DNA of 64,000 bases, from positions 124,001-188,000 of the forward strand of contig JADJRU010000003.1 of the NCBI GenBank assembly GCA_016712105.1, read 5' to 3'. The stretch comes from Ahniella sp. GTDB lineage: Bacteria > Pseudomonadota > Gammaproteobacteria > Xanthomonadales > Ahniellaceae. Both the position numbers and the translations under genes were made by a program. The notes under the pieces are model-generated. The model was given only the letters and a program-made list of their open reading frames with translations. It did no database searches and had not been told where the DNA came from. Shown here in pieces: positions 9,050 to 18,444 of the stretch (the first letter of the stretch is position 1; every line of letters begins with the position of its first letter).

Positions 9050-11980
9050 TCAGTTCTCGAAGCTATTCGTGAACACGGCATCCCCCAAGGGTGGCAGTGC
9101 TTCGAAGCTGACGCGATTCGACACGGCCAACAGGGGCCACTCAATCAAGGTGGTCTTGCCTACTGCTTGACCCGCATGCAGAACCTGGGCCGTGGTCGTT
9201 CCGGGCGATTGGACGAGATAGAAACTCGTGTAACTGGCGCTCGCTGCCGACGATTTCAGGTTGACCCTCAGACTCATCTGACGTGTGCTCGCGGCTGCGA
9301 TCGGCACGACAGCGCCCAGCGGGTTCACGTAGTTGATCTGCAGCCGACCGTCGGCATCGACGGCCCCGGTTCCGGTGGTGCCCACCACCTGGCCGTCGAC
9401 CAGCAACGAGACACTGGCGACCGCCTGTTCCACTTCGGCGCGCGTCATCGCTGGACCCATCGACCAGATGCCACCACTTTGTTGTGCGCGGTTGAAGGTG
9501 ACGCGGGTATTGATCACGGCGATATTGGCGTCTTCGTCCAGGCGCCCGGGGTTCGCAACGCCGATGTCGAACGCAATGCCGGACTGACCCGGCTGCAACT
9601 GCAAAGGTTGACCGGAAGGAAACGTTTCGCCCGTGGCGGTTCCGATCAGCGAGCGATTCAACCGAATGCGGACCGTACTGCCCTGGATGAACGCAGCATC
9701 CGGCAAGCTGTCCCGATTGGCGTCGATCACTGCGACATCGACCAGATCCGAGCCCGTCTGGAGAGAACGCACGCTCCAGCTTTCGGTAATTCCGGACCGG
9801 GCATAGAGAAAGAGGCCCTGGCTGGTCACGACCAACAGGTCATTCAAGCCATCGCGATTCCAGTCGACTGGCACGATGTCGCGGACCTGACCGCTGACTG
9901 TTGATGCGATCGTGGTGGTGGTGACGATCTCGTTGTTGTCGGGCTTCCACCACACGAGACGGCCACCGCCCTCGACGAACACCGCTTCGAGTTCGGCATC
10001 ATTGTCGAGGTTGACCATTGCGCAAATGCCGGGTTGCGTCACCGACTGCACGGACAGCAGGCGCGCCGAGCGGAACCAGCCGAGCACATTGCTGTAGCCG
10101 TTGATGTTCAGGACACCGTCGGCGCTGCAGGTAAACCCTGCGTCACCGAAACCAGAGTACAGAGGTGCCAAGGCCAGACTCTGGGGGATGGGATTCTGTG
10201 TAGTGACCGGATCGGTTGTGGTCCAGGATTGTGCGCCACCGACATTGCGTAACCAGCGCAACCCGCCGCTGGTTGAACTCGCCACCAACAGATCCAGTGT
10301 TCCGTTGTAGTTGACCGCGTGACCCGCACGAATCAGCGCTGCGCCGTCATAGGTGGCGATCTGGGAATCTGTCCAGGAAAAGAAGATGTTGTCGATCTGC
10401 GTGACCGTGCGTACGGCGCCGCTACCGGGAACCACGTAGGCAAGATCATTCTGCCCGTCACGGTTGAAGTCACCGACCGCGAAGTCGTTGGGCCCACTCG
10501 CCAGAATCTTGAATTCAGCGTTGTAGTTGCTGTTGCCACCTCCCTGCAACCGATACAGGCGCGGGCCCGAGGGCTGCAGGGCCAACAGGTCGTCAATGCC
10601 ATCACGGTTCATGTCGGCCACTGCCAGCCGGGTGAGCCCTGCCAGACCGGTCGCCGCCGTCAGCAGTTCGGAGTTCGGCAGCAGTCGCTGCGCCTGGTTG
10701 CGCAACAATCGATAACGGCCGTTGGCCAATCGCACCAGCAAGTCGACATCGGCATCACCCCGTGCGTCACCGGGGCTGATCTGCAGGATGTCGGAGGGCA
10801 TGGTGGCGAGCAGTTCAGGGTTCGGGAAACCGGGTGTGCTGCTGGCCTGCGCCCTGCGCAGGAACAGCCGGCGCGGCAGCGAGGCCTGATCCGGCTCGGC
10901 CGTCACGATGTCCGGCCGATCATCCTCGTTGAGGTCGGCAACGACCTCTGCCGCGATGGCCACGCCGGTCACCAAGGATTGAGAAGCCAAGAAACCACCG
11001 TTTGGTCCGCTGTTCTGCGCCCAGCCCAGTGCCGCATTTTTCACGAGCAGATCGCCGAAGGCGTCCCGATCCAGGTCGACCACGTCGGTTGCATACCGGT
11101 ATTCATCGGAGAATTGGCTGTTCATGGTGAACGCGCCTGCTCCGTCGTTCAAATACTCTCGGTGATCTCTGGAGAACGTGTTTTGCGCGGTCCAGGTTCG
11201 TGCTTCGTTGACCAGCAGGTCGACATCACCATCGCCCTGGAAGTCGATCGGCAACAATCGGGATTGACCGCTGAATCCGAAGCTCTGCAGCACGGCCTCG
11301 GTCGTGAACTCGCCGTTCTGATTCCAGCGGATACTCAAACGGCCCCGATCGCGCCAGGGCGACACGTTGGTATCGATGAACTCGTGCGTCGACAGCATGG
11401 CCAGATCCGGATCGCCATCGCGATCGAAATCCCGCAGCGCGATCTGAAAATATCGATCACCCCAGGTGTTGTTGGGGTCTTCAACCCAGTCGAAGCGCCA
11501 TCCCAGGGTGAAACCATCGGTGCCATTGCCGACGAACACCTGCAGCGTGAAGGTGTCACTCTGACCTACCCAACGGTTGAGGCGCACGATGTCCGGGTGA
11601 CCGTCGCGCGTGACATCTGCCACGGCGAACGCCAGGTTGCGTGGGGTACACACCGGGCAGACGGGTAGTGAGATGGCCGGCAAAGCCACACTCGCATAAC
11701 GCAAGGGATCGATCGGATTCGGCTGTTTCGGATGCGCCACCCGGCCGCCACCGGCATACCACGACGGCTCTCCGTCGCCATTGAAGTCGACCGCCACGGG
11801 CGCACGAGCAGGCATCGTGGGATGTACCAGTCCGTCGAAGTCGGTCGGCATGTCTTCGACGACGAAGGGCTCGGCGCCGGCGCTTGCGGACAACAGCAAA
11901 CCTGCCAGCAGAGGGGCAGCCGCGGGCCAAAACCTTTTCAGGGCAGTTGTCACGCGCGCATTGTTTTGAGGGTGGTTCAT
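9050..11980 (-). CDS. Large exported FG-GAP/VCBS repeat protein
   Basis: ATG at 11980 is chosen because GGAGAG lies 6-11 bases upstream and it gives a normal signal peptide (PLLAGLLLSASAGAEP). The protein is about 976 residues. It holds at least ten FG-GAP-type Ca-binding loops, such as DFNGDGEP, DVTRDGHPDIV, DFDRDGDPDLA, DMNRDGIDDLL, DFNRDGQNDLA and DWNRDGLNDLL, spaced as in integrin-like beta-propellers. A C-terminal beta-rich region precedes the tail AVFTNSFEN, another F-x-x-x-F-E ending. The frame is intact over almost 3 kb. It is probably a secreted or surface protein. No enzymatic domain is seen. Confidence 0.85.
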   Translation of the reverse strand: MNHPQNNARVTTALKRFWPAAAPLLAGLLLSASAGAEPFVVEDMPTDFDGLVHPTMPARAPVAVDFNGDGEPSWYAGGGRVAHPKQPNPIDPLRYASVALPAISLPVCPVCTPRNLAFAVADVTRDGHPDIVRLNRWVGQSDTFTLQVFVGNGTDGFTLGWRFDWVEDPNNTWGDRYFQIALRDFDRDGDPDLAMLSTHEFIDTNVSPWRDRGRLSIRWNQNGEFTTEAVLQSFGFSGQSRLLPIDFQGDGDVDLLVNEARTWTAQNTFSRDHREYLNDGAGAFTMNSQFSDEYRYATDVVDLDRDAFGDLLVKNAALGWAQNSGPNGGFLASQSLVTGVAIAAEVVADLNEDDRPDIVTAEPDQASLPRRLFLRRAQASSTPGFPNPELLATMPSDILQISPGDARGDADVDLLVRLANGRYRLLRNQAQRLLPNSELLTAATGLAGLTRLAVADMNRDGIDDLLALQPSGPRLYRLQGGGNSNYNAEFKILASGPNDFAVGDFNRDGQNDLAYVVPGSGAVRTVTQIDNIFFSWTDSQIATYDGAALIRAGHAVNYNGTLDLLVASSTSGGLRWLRNVGGAQSWTTTDPVTTQNPIPQSLALAPLYSGFGDAGFTCSADGVLNINGYSNVLGWFRSARLLSVQSVTQPGICAMVNLDNDAELEAVFVEGGGRLVWWKPDNNEIVTTTTIASTVSGQVRDIVPVDWNRDGLNDLLVVTSQGLFLYARSGITESWSVRSLQTGSDLVDVAVIDANRDSLPDAAFIQGSTVRIRLNRSLIGTATGETFPSGQPLQLQPGQSGIAFDIGVANPGRLDEDANIAVINTRVTFNRAQQSGGIWSMGPAMTRAEVEQAVASVSLLVDGQVVGTTGTGAVDADGRLQINYVNPLGAVVPIAAASTRQMSLRVNLKSSAASASYTSFYLVQSPGTTTAQVLHAGQAVGKTTLIEWPLLAVSNRVSFEALPPLGDAVFTNSFEN

Positions 11981-12440
11981 GGCGATCTCTCCGATGGTCT
12001 GTCTCCGGCAGCGCCTGCCCAAAACGGGCGGGTGTTGCAGGCTCTTGACCGGGGATACGGAGGTTCCGGGGCAAACCCGCCAAGACCGGATTCAAATGCG
12101 ACGAAGGGCGCGCGGACCCTCATCAGCCCTGAGCAAGCCAGCAGCTGCGCAATCGGTGTCGTTGGTCGGGGCGTGTGTCTACCGACGGGTCGGGGTCATC
12201 ACCTCGCCCAATACATGGCTGGTATTGCTGCCCGCGGCGAGGTTCCGCCGTCGTCGGCCACTTGGCACTGGGCAACCGGGCAGATGGCACCCTCGATCTT
12301 CTCGGTGAGGAAGCCCATCCATCGGCTTTCCCGCCCGGCGGGGACAAAACCGAGGTTTTTGCCCCCTTACAAATCGACTTCTGGCGCGTTCAGGCTGTCG
12401 AGTGATCTAGTGCCGGGATACCACGCCGTCAACAAACAAC
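11981..12440. other. 460-bp intergenic stretch, no supported gene
   Basis: Short open frames exist on both strands (for example 12123-12347 on minus) but have no recognisable domain, signal or ribosome site. The stretch must hold the promoter of the FG-GAP gene. A small palindrome (aaaaccgaggtttt, about 12348-12361) is the only structure I see. Confidence 0.4.
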
Positions 12441-12766
12441 TTATTCGCCTTCGTCTTCATATTCCTCAGAGGATTCTTCCTCAGCGGATTCTTCGCTGTC
12501 GTCGCTTTCCTCCTCATATTCCTCGGCGCTGTAGTCTCATCGCTGTCGTCGCTTTCCTCTTCCTCTTCCTCTTCCTCCTCGGCCGCAGGCTCAGCCTCAG
12601 CCTCAGCCTCAGCCTCGGTGGGCTGGTCACGCAGCGTTCCTCCCTTGCTTTTTCCGCCAGTTACTCCTCCTTGGCCAAGGGTCGCCTGTAGCGGCGGCGC
12701 GGCGGCGACCAGCAGCAGAAGGCACAAGGCAGCCAGGAATCCGAACGGTTTGAAGTGGGCTTTCAT
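12441..12766 (-). CDS. Small exported, very acidic Glu/Ser-rich protein (frameshifted)
   Basis: It starts with a signal peptide (FGFLAALCLLLLVAAAPPLQA). A mature part follows that turns into a repeated Glu run (EAEAEAEPAAEEEEEEEEESDDSD). As given, the frame then becomes basic (RNMRRKATTAKNP) and stops at 12407. An indel near 12533-12541 instead continues the acidic pattern (YSAEEYEEESDDSEESAEEE) to a TAA at 12441-12443. The second reading matches the composition of the first half, so I take it as the real one. The nucleotide sequence is itself repetitive, and the indel could be natural slippage. The function is unknown. Strongly acidic secreted proteins may bind cations, but that is only a guess. 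Confidence 0.6.
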
Positions 12767-12868
12767 GTCGGTCGCTCACATGTGGCGGGTGGTCGCTTCC
12801 ACAATAACAAGAAAAGCGTACCCGAGCGTACGTTCCTGCAGGCCCAACCCGCAATGTTCCTCGAGAGC

Positions 12869-12888
12869 AGGCAAGCCGCGGCTTGCCT
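12869..12888. repeat. Perfect 20-bp palindrome
   Basis: AGGCAAGCCG followed by its exact reverse complement. It lies 70-90 bp past the stop of the minus-strand gene ending at 12959 and about 100 bp upstream of the acidic-protein start. There is no T-run, so it is not a classical terminator. It could be an RNA hairpin or a protein-binding site. Confidence 0.5.
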
Positions 12889-12958
12889 TGCGACTAATGA
12901 ACCATACGGGTTGGCAGGATGCGTCCCGTTCAATTGATCTGACGCCGGGGGCCGAGCC

Positions 12959-13765
12959 TCAGTCTTGTACGGCTGGCACGGCAGCTGCCGCCATACTCGC
13001 TTCAATGGCATCGAAACCGAGTTCGATCTGTTCGAGCAGCAGCTTGCTTCCGTCGGCACGCCACACCGTTCCGATCTTCTTGAAGTAAGGCTTCTTGCGC
13101 ATCTTCTCCGTCAGCTTCGCTTCGTCAAGCACCGGCCGGAATCGATAGTCATGCGTGTTGAGCCGGGTGATCGTCGGCTGGTGATCTTGCACCTGACTGT
13201 CTGGAATTCTCTTCAATTCCCGCTTCGACTTGGCCCGAAAACGGAAATCCCAGATCGACTCTTCGACCTGGAAAAAGATTTCTTCGAGCTCGGGGCTGAA
13301 CCCCATCCGCGCTTCGTAGACCAGCACGGTACCCGGCGTGAAACGCTGCAGGTAGCCGGCCTTCGACAGGCCGAAGAACTTCATGTCCTTGATCTTGGCT
13401 TTTTCGGCCAGATGAACGCGGTTGATGTGCTGATGCACGAGGGCTTGAAGACGGTCATCCAAGGCATCGTGATCAAGCGCTTTCCATTTCGGACCCAGGG
13501 CCCAACCGCGGCGCTTGGTTTCGAGCGCAACCGACAAGGCTTGGCCAGCAGCCTGTGCGGCCAACCCACCACCGGCCATCGCCGGATTGTAGTAAAGGCC
13601 CGAGCCCGCGTAGGCAGGCGGCGTCACAGCCAGGCCTTGCGGGTCGTAAACCACGACTGCGAGGCGAGCCGGCTTGTACTCCGACGGCAACAGGACGACG
13701 TCCGAGGCCGATGCGGCATTGACACACAACATCAGCAAGAAAGCGGCAACAAATCTCGCGAACAT
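12959..13765 (-). CDS. Exported protein of unknown function
   Basis: The product is 268 residues with a signal peptide (MFARFVAAFLLMLCVNAASA). The mature part begins DVVLLPSEYKPARLAVVVYD, contains a Gly/Ala-rich segment (AMAGGGLAAQAAGQALSVAL) that may be a short amphipathic or membrane-associated stretch, then a charged C-terminal half with many Lys/Glu. I do not recognise the family. The gene is intact, has ordinary codon use for the region, and is followed after about 190 bp by the acidic exported protein on the same strand. Confidence 0.7.
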   Translation of the reverse strand: MFARFVAAFLLMLCVNAASASDVVLLPSEYKPARLAVVVYDPQGLAVTPPAYAGSGLYYNPAMAGGGLAAQAAGQALSVALETKRRGWALGPKWKALDHDALDDRLQALVHQHINRVHLAEKAKIKDMKFFGLSKAGYLQRFTPGTVLVYEARMGFSPELEEIFFQVEESIWDFRFRAKSKRELKRIPDSQVQDHQPTITRLNTHDYRFRPVLDEAKLTEKMRKKPYFKKIGTVWRADGSKLLLEQIELGFDAIEASMAAAAVPAVQD

Positions 13766-13922
13766 GGAAAAACTCCCGGAACAACTTCTGGAAAGAAGGG
13801 GGAATGAGTCGGCTTTGCCTCATCATCAAATTGCGCGGCAAAAATGCGCAGGCATCAATGGCCAACGGAGAATCGGGCCATAGGCCGCGACTACTGAATC
13901 ACGTCAGTCACTGTTTCTGGAT

Positions 13923-13998
13923 TGGTGGGTCGTCCGAGATTCGAACTCGGGACCAACGGATTAAAAGTCCGCTGCTCTACCGGCTGAGCTAACGACCC
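13923..13998 (-). tRNA. tRNA-Lys (anticodon UUU)
   Basis: On the minus strand the sequence folds as a complete cloverleaf: acceptor GGGTCGT pairs with ACGACCC, the D arm is GCTCAGCCGGTAGAGC, the anticodon loop is CTTTTAA within stem GCGGA/TCCGT, the T arm contains GTTCGAATC, and CCA is encoded at the 3' end. The anticodon TTT reads lysine codons. Confidence 0.95.
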
Positions 13999-14071
13999 GC
14001 TCACGGAGCCCGGCAGTTTAGGGAAATGTGCTCGATCCTACAAGCCAAAGTCGGCTCCGGATGGAGTCTGT

Positions 14072-14332
14072 TCACGTTTGGGCAGGGCCATCCGATTCGC
14101 AGGAACTGGCACATCCACCGCAGCCAGCCGCCCCGACACCGGCCCGATGGCGCGGTGCGAGCTTGCGTCCCAGGGCTTGCAGACGCGGTGCCCGCGCGGG
14201 TTTCAGCAGCCACAGCACCATGGCGCGCTCACCGCGTTTGACCTGATTCGGTGCCAGTTGAACCAGCGCATACACGGCCGAGGCCAGGACCAGCGCCAGG
14301 ACAACCCAGGTTTGCGGGTCGTGGAAGTTCAT
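14072..14332 (-). CDS. Small Cys-rich membrane protein of the feo operon
   Basis: The ATG at 14332 overlaps the feoB stop as ATGA, which fixes the start. The 86-residue product has one N-terminal membrane helix (WVVLALVLASAVYALVQLA), a basic stretch, and near the C-terminus the cluster GAAGCGGCASSC. Small one-helix proteins with such a cysteine group are encoded after feoB in many bacteria (FeoB-associated Cys-rich proteins, DUF6587-like), sometimes in place of FeoC. A role in ferrous iron uptake, perhaps binding iron or an Fe-S cluster near the FeoB pore, is inferred from position only. Confidence 0.75.
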   Translation of the reverse strand: MNFHDPQTWVVLALVLASAVYALVQLAPNQVKRGERAMVLWLLKPARAPRLQALGRKLAPRHRAGVGAAGCGGCASSCESDGPAQT

Positions 14333-16178
14333 CCGCCCAGCGCCTTCGCGATTTGATAGGTCACGAACGAGGCGAAATAGGCCAGCGCAAACAGGTAGAC
14401 GGTGGCCTGGATGGCGTGTTTCCAGCCGTTGGTCTCGCGTTTGATCACCGCGATCGTGGACAGGCACATGGGCGCGTAGATGTACCAGACCAGCAAGGAC
14501 AGGCCGGTGGCGATCGACCATTGCTGACTGACGATGCCGGTCAATTGGGTGATGGCCTGTTCATCGCTGACGGCGGCGACGGCATAGACCGTGGCCAGTG
14601 CCGACACCGCCACTTCGCGCGCGGCCAGGCCCGGGATCAGCGCAATGCAGATCTGCCAGTTGAAGCCGATCGGCGCAAACAGGAACTGCAAGGCATGGCC
14701 GATCCGACCCGCGAAGCTGTAGTCGATGGCAGGACCGGTGGCACCTTCCGGCGGCGCTGGAAACGTGGCCAGGAACCACAGCAACACGGTCAGCGCCAGA
14801 ATGATCGTGGTGACGCGGCGCAGGAAGATGTACGCGCGTTCCCACAGGCCGATGGCCACGTCGAGCGGGTTCGGCCAACGATACGCCGGCAGTTCCAGCA
14901 GCAGCGCCTGTTCGCCCTGCACACGCTGCCAACGCTTCATGATGAACGACACCAGCATCGCGCTCAGGACCGCGGCAGCGTACAGGCTGAACATGACCAG
15001 GCCTTGCAGGTTCAGCCAGCCATCGGCGTAGTCGCGCCGCGGGATGAATGCACCGATCAGCAGCGTGTAGACCGGCAGGCGCGCCGAGCAGGTCATCAAC
15101 GGGGCGACCATGATGGTGACCAGGCGATCGCGCGGATTCTGGATGGACCGGGTGGCCATGATGCCCGGAATGGCGCACGCAAAACTCGACAGCAAGGGAT
15201 GAACGACCGTCCGGTCAGGCCGGCGCCGGCCATCAGGCGATCGAGCAGGAACGCGGCCCGCGGCAGGTAGCCGGATTCCTCCAGCAGCAGGATGAACACG
15301 AACAGCAGCAGGATCTGCGGCAGGAATTCGACCACCGTGCCGAAGCCGGAAAGATGCCTTCGGTAACGAGGCTCTGCAGCAACCCGGCTGGCATCCAGGC
15401 GGCAATCTGCGCGCCGACACTGGCCACAGCGCCCGCGAGCGCATCCTGCATGGGCGCAGCCCAGGCAAACACGGCCTGGAACATCAGGAACAACACCGCC
15501 AGCAGGATCGGCAAACCCAGCCAAGGGATTGAGCAACACGCGGTCGACGACTTCCTCGAAATGATTCGCGCGTTCGGGCTCACGTACCGCGGCGGCGAGG
15601 ATCCGACGAGTTTCGACATGCAGATCTTCGGGCTGTTCACGCGTGGGCGCGGGCAGATTCGCCGACGCTTCCAGTGCCTTGATCAGCTGGTCGGCACCGC
15701 CGCGTCGGATCGCCACGGTTTCGATGACCGGGACACCCAGTTCTTCCTGCAGTCGCGCGACATCGATTTCGATGCCGCGTCGTTTCGCGGCATCGATCAT
15801 GTTCAGCGCCAGCACCATCGGCCGGCCCAGACTGCGCACTTCCAGGATAAAACGCAGGTGCAAACGCAGGTTCGTGGCATCAGCCACGCAGACGAGCAGG
15901 TCCGGTTTGGCTTCCCCCGGGAACTGGCCACGACAGATGTCGAACGTGACCTGTTCGTCGGGGCTGGTGGCCGCAAAGCTGTAGGCGCCGGGCAGATCGA
16001 GCAGGCGCACCCCGCGGCCAGAGGCCAGCGTGAACCGGCCTTCCTTGCGTTCGACCGTGACCCCGGCGTAATTGGCCACTTTCTGGCGACTGCCGGTGAG
16101 GCGATTGAACAGCGCGGTCTTGCCGCTGTTCGGGCTGCCGACCAGCGCGAGCTGCCAATCCTGCGTGGCCGCGGTCAT
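14329..16178 (-). CDS. feoB: Ferrous iron transport protein B (three frameshifts)
   Basis: FeoB moves Fe(II) across the inner membrane. The N-terminal G domain is clear: G1 GSPNSGKT, G2 AGVTVERK, G3 DLPGAY, G4 NMID. Membrane segments follow (LGLPILLAVLFLMFQAVFAW, LPQILLLFVFILLLEESGYL), then the second Gate-like part with NPRDRLVTIMVAPLMTCSARLPVY, and the end LAYFASFVTYQIAKALGG. The three blocks are in different frames, with shifts near 15530, 15350 and 15200. Total length is about 616 codons, the short form usual in xanthomonads. The start overlaps the feoA stop by 4 bp. Since the rest is well conserved, sequence errors are more likely than decay. Confidence 0.92.
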
Positions 16179-16414
16179 GAACGCGGCTCCAGTTGGACCC
16201 GGGCCGCTTCCCGGCGACGCAACGCAAACCGCGCGCCGCTCACCTGAACGGCGATCGGATCACCGCCGAAGGGGCCGATGGCCACCACCCGCACGGTTTC
16301 GCCACGGACAAAACCGAGGTCGCGCAATCGGCGTGCGATCACATCGTCCTCGCCCTGGGCGAGCACGCTGTCGATCCGGGCATCCAGGCCCCGCGGCAGT
16401 TCAGATAGGTTCAC
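16175..16414 (-). CDS. feoA: Ferrous iron transport protein A
   Basis: A 79-residue SH3-like cytosolic protein with the FeoA pattern: LPRGLDARIDSV, IARRLRDLGFVRGETVRVV, then GGDPIAVQVSGARFALRR. FeoA supports FeoB activity. It starts with GTG at 16414, preceded by CCGGAG about ten bases upstream. It is the first gene of feoA-feoB-Cys-rich protein. A Fur-box-like palindrome lies 15-34 bases upstream, so iron repression is expected. Confidence 0.92.
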   Translation of the reverse strand: MNLSELPRGLDARIDSVLAQGEDDVIARRLRDLGFVRGETVRVVAIGPFGGDPIAVQVSGARFALRRREAARVQLEPRS

Positions 16415-16428
16415 GCGCCGACTCCGGC

Positions 16429-16448
16429 AATGCGAATAATTCGCAATT
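16429..16448. promoter_or_regulatory. Fur-box-like operator of the feo operon
   Basis: TGCGAATAATTCGCA (16431-16445) is a perfect 7-1-7 palindrome flanked by AA and TT, the architecture of Fur sites. It differs from the common TGATAAT/TGAGAAT half-site at one or two positions. It sits directly in front of feoA, where a Fur repressor would block initiation. Confidence 0.7.
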
Positions 16449-16480
16449 GTAGCGGCAACTCGCCTGCATACAACAGCTAG

Positions 16481-17149
16481 CTACTGCTTCTTGGGCAGGA
16501 TCTTCACGGTTGCCCACTGGTCGGGCGTGGATTGGTCGGCATCGGGGAAACGGATCTGGCCCCGTTTGCTGCCCACACCGCTGATCTGCAGGAAGAACCG
16601 CCACTCGCCAAAGCCGAAACGACGGGTGTCGAGCTGGATTTCACGCTGGGTAACGGTGCTGAACAGAGGCCGGCGCAGATTCCCGCGAACGACCATGCCC
16701 TGGATCGGGATCGGCGGCGCATACCAGCCGTCGCTGCGACCCCATTCGATGTCGTCCGACCAGCCGATGGTCTTGCGCTCCGCCTGGCCTACCTGGGCCG
16801 AGCTGTGCAGGCGCAGGCTCCGCGCCAGCGCAGGCGTGCTGATCCACAGATCCAGGCTCGGCAAACCCGCCTCGACCAGTTCCACACAGGCGGTGACAAA
16901 CTGGCCGTCGAACGCAATGCGCAACTGGGCTTCACCCTGACTCAGCACGGTCGGCGGGATGTCTTTCCAGAACGGCTCCTTGCAGTGCCCGTCCAGCAAC
17001 ACGCCGGAATCGACGGTCTTGGCAAACACCAGGGACTCGGTCGCCAGCGCAGGCATCGACAGAAACCCGAGACACAACGCCGCGGCGCACTGCCGGAAGG
17101 CGGTGCGACCCCTGAAAGTGAAGCTCGGTCGGGTGGTCGGCGGATTCAT
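16481..17149 (-). CDS. Exported protein, possibly a carbohydrate-binding-like beta sandwich
   Basis: ATG at 17149 (MNPPTTRPSF) gives a signal peptide ending near LGFLSMPALA and has AGGCGAG just upstream. The mature part (VDSGVLLDGHCKEPFWKDIPP, then FDGQFVTACVELVEAG) resembles the opening of CBM9-like sandwich domains found in exported proteins (a tiny-change-of-state DG..DEPFW pattern), but no catalytic motif is seen. About 222 residues. It follows the SRPBCC gene by 60 bp on the same strand, so they may be co-transcribed. The family assignment is weak. Confidence 0.6.
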   Translation of the reverse strand: MNPPTTRPSFTFRGRTAFRQCAAALCLGFLSMPALATESLVFAKTVDSGVLLDGHCKEPFWKDIPPTVLSQGEAQLRIAFDGQFVTACVELVEAGLPSLDLWISTPALARSLRLHSSAQVGQAERKTIGWSDDIEWGRSDGWYAPPIPIQGMVVRGNLRRPLFSTVTQREIQLDTRRFGFGEWRFFLQISGVGSKRGQIRFPDADQSTPDQWATVKILPKKQ

Positions 17150-17209
17150 CTCGCCTGCATTGTCCGCCGGCTGGGCTTGGCTGCGCGTGGCAAAGGTCAC
17201 GCCGACACG

Positions 17210-18220
17210 TTATTCAATCGGCACCAGAATTTGTGTCAACAATTCGTCGACCGGTGTGGTGGCCGGATCACTGACATACACCTCGTAGCGCGTCCCGATT
17301 TCGGTGAGCTTGTTGACCGCCAGCCAGCCATGGGCCTGCTCGTGGGTTTTGCTCAAGGAGTCATAACTGCCGAGATGCTTGAACCGGATGGCCTTGCCGC
17401 CAAACGATTGTGTGGCCTGGATCCGGCCGGTCCCGGCCACATCGTTGCGATCGACCGGGATCGAGGCCTCGAAGCGCCATTTGCCGTCGGCATGGCTGAG
17501 GATGCGCGTGAACACCGGGCCACTCTGGTTGATCTGGTTGGCCGCCATGAAGGCCATGATCTCGCCGTAAGCCGCCGTAAGCACTTCGGTGCTGCTGGCT
17601 TCGTCAACACCTGCTTCGGCAGCCACGGCATAGGCCGGTGTCGCCACTTCGGTCGTCAATTCAGCCTCGACGCCGGTCAGGTCCACGTTCGGCAGGGATT
17701 CCGCGAGCGGCTTGAGCTTGGCCAGTCCTTTCTCGTAGTCGCCACCGATCATGCCCGGGATGATGAGCCCGAACAGGCGCTCGATTGGCCCATTCAGATC
17801 GGAGTTGAAACCCCAGGCCACGCGGGTGCCCTTGCCTTCCGGCGTGAGCTGGAAATAGGCGTTGGCCTTGCCCTGATCGCCAAAATCCAGCAGCGTTTCG
17901 ACGCGCTCGTTCGGCTTGCTGGCCGTGATTTCCTGCTTTCCGGAGCCGACACTTGGATCGGTGCTGGTCCAGGCCATCTTGGCGCCCACGCCGCGTTCGG
18001 TGCCGCTGTACTCATATTGGGTCTTTGGATCGAGATCGGCCCAGGGTGACCATTCGTTGAAGCGCTGGAAGCTGTTCAGCAGCGCAAAGACCACCGACGG
18101 CGGCCGGTCAATCACGATGGAACGCTCTGCATGGGCCTTGTCGGACAGGAAAAAGCTGCCGACAAACGCTGCGGCAATCAGCAGGATCAGGCCAATGGCC
18201 AAGTATTTCAGGACTTTCAT
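17210..18220 (-). CDS. Membrane-anchored SRPBCC-domain protein with GyrI-like effector-binding C-terminus
   Basis: ATG at 18220 has GGGAG eight bases upstream. One N-terminal helix (YLAIGLILLIAAAFVGSFFL) anchors the protein. A polyketide-cyclase/START-like (SRPBCC) domain follows, with ERSIVIDRPPSVVFALLN and FNEWSPWADLDP. The C-terminal half (about residue 190 on, TPAYAVAAEAGV to RYEVYVSDP) fits the GyrI-like/AraC effector-binding fold, with FKHLGSYDSLSKTHEQAHGW typical of that domain. Both domains bind small hydrophobic molecules in other families. The ligand is unknown here. Confidence 0.8.
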   Translation of the reverse strand: MKVLKYLAIGLILLIAAAFVGSFFLSDKAHAERSIVIDRPPSVVFALLNSFQRFNEWSPWADLDPKTQYEYSGTERGVGAKMAWTSTDPSVGSGKQEITASKPNERVETLLDFGDQGKANAYFQLTPEGKGTRVAWGFNSDLNGPIERLFGLIIPGMIGGDYEKGLAKLKPLAESLPNVDLTGVEAELTTEVATPAYAVAAEAGVDEASSTEVLTAAYGEIMAFMAANQINQSGPVFTRILSHADGKWRFEASIPVDRNDVAGTGRIQATQSFGGKAIRFKHLGSYDSLSKTHEQAHGWLAVNKLTEIGTRYEVYVSDPATTPVDELLTQILVPIE

Positions 18221-18444
18221 CAAAGTCTCCCGGTGGGCGGTTCTAGAGCAAGTCTAAGCAATCAACGGCTGGCGAGCCTGCAACAAAGCAGGCTCGAACG
18301 TGTGCGCGACGTGGTGGAAGGCCCGTCGCACAACCCGCCATCCGGGGCAGGTGCGTACGGATAGCAGCAATAGGCCGGCAATGCCTATGCCGAAATTCAC
18401 GCTGGTTTTCAAATTCCAGGGTTCCGAAGTAGAGTCGGGAGTCA

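Noticed and set aside
10319..11668. 449-codon frame opposite the FG-GAP gene
   Set aside because: Complement of the FG-GAP repeats; low-complexity Arg/Gln composition.
16532..18049. 505-codon plus-strand frame over the SRPBCC region
   Set aside because: Runs antisense over two supported minus-strand genes; no recognisable domain.
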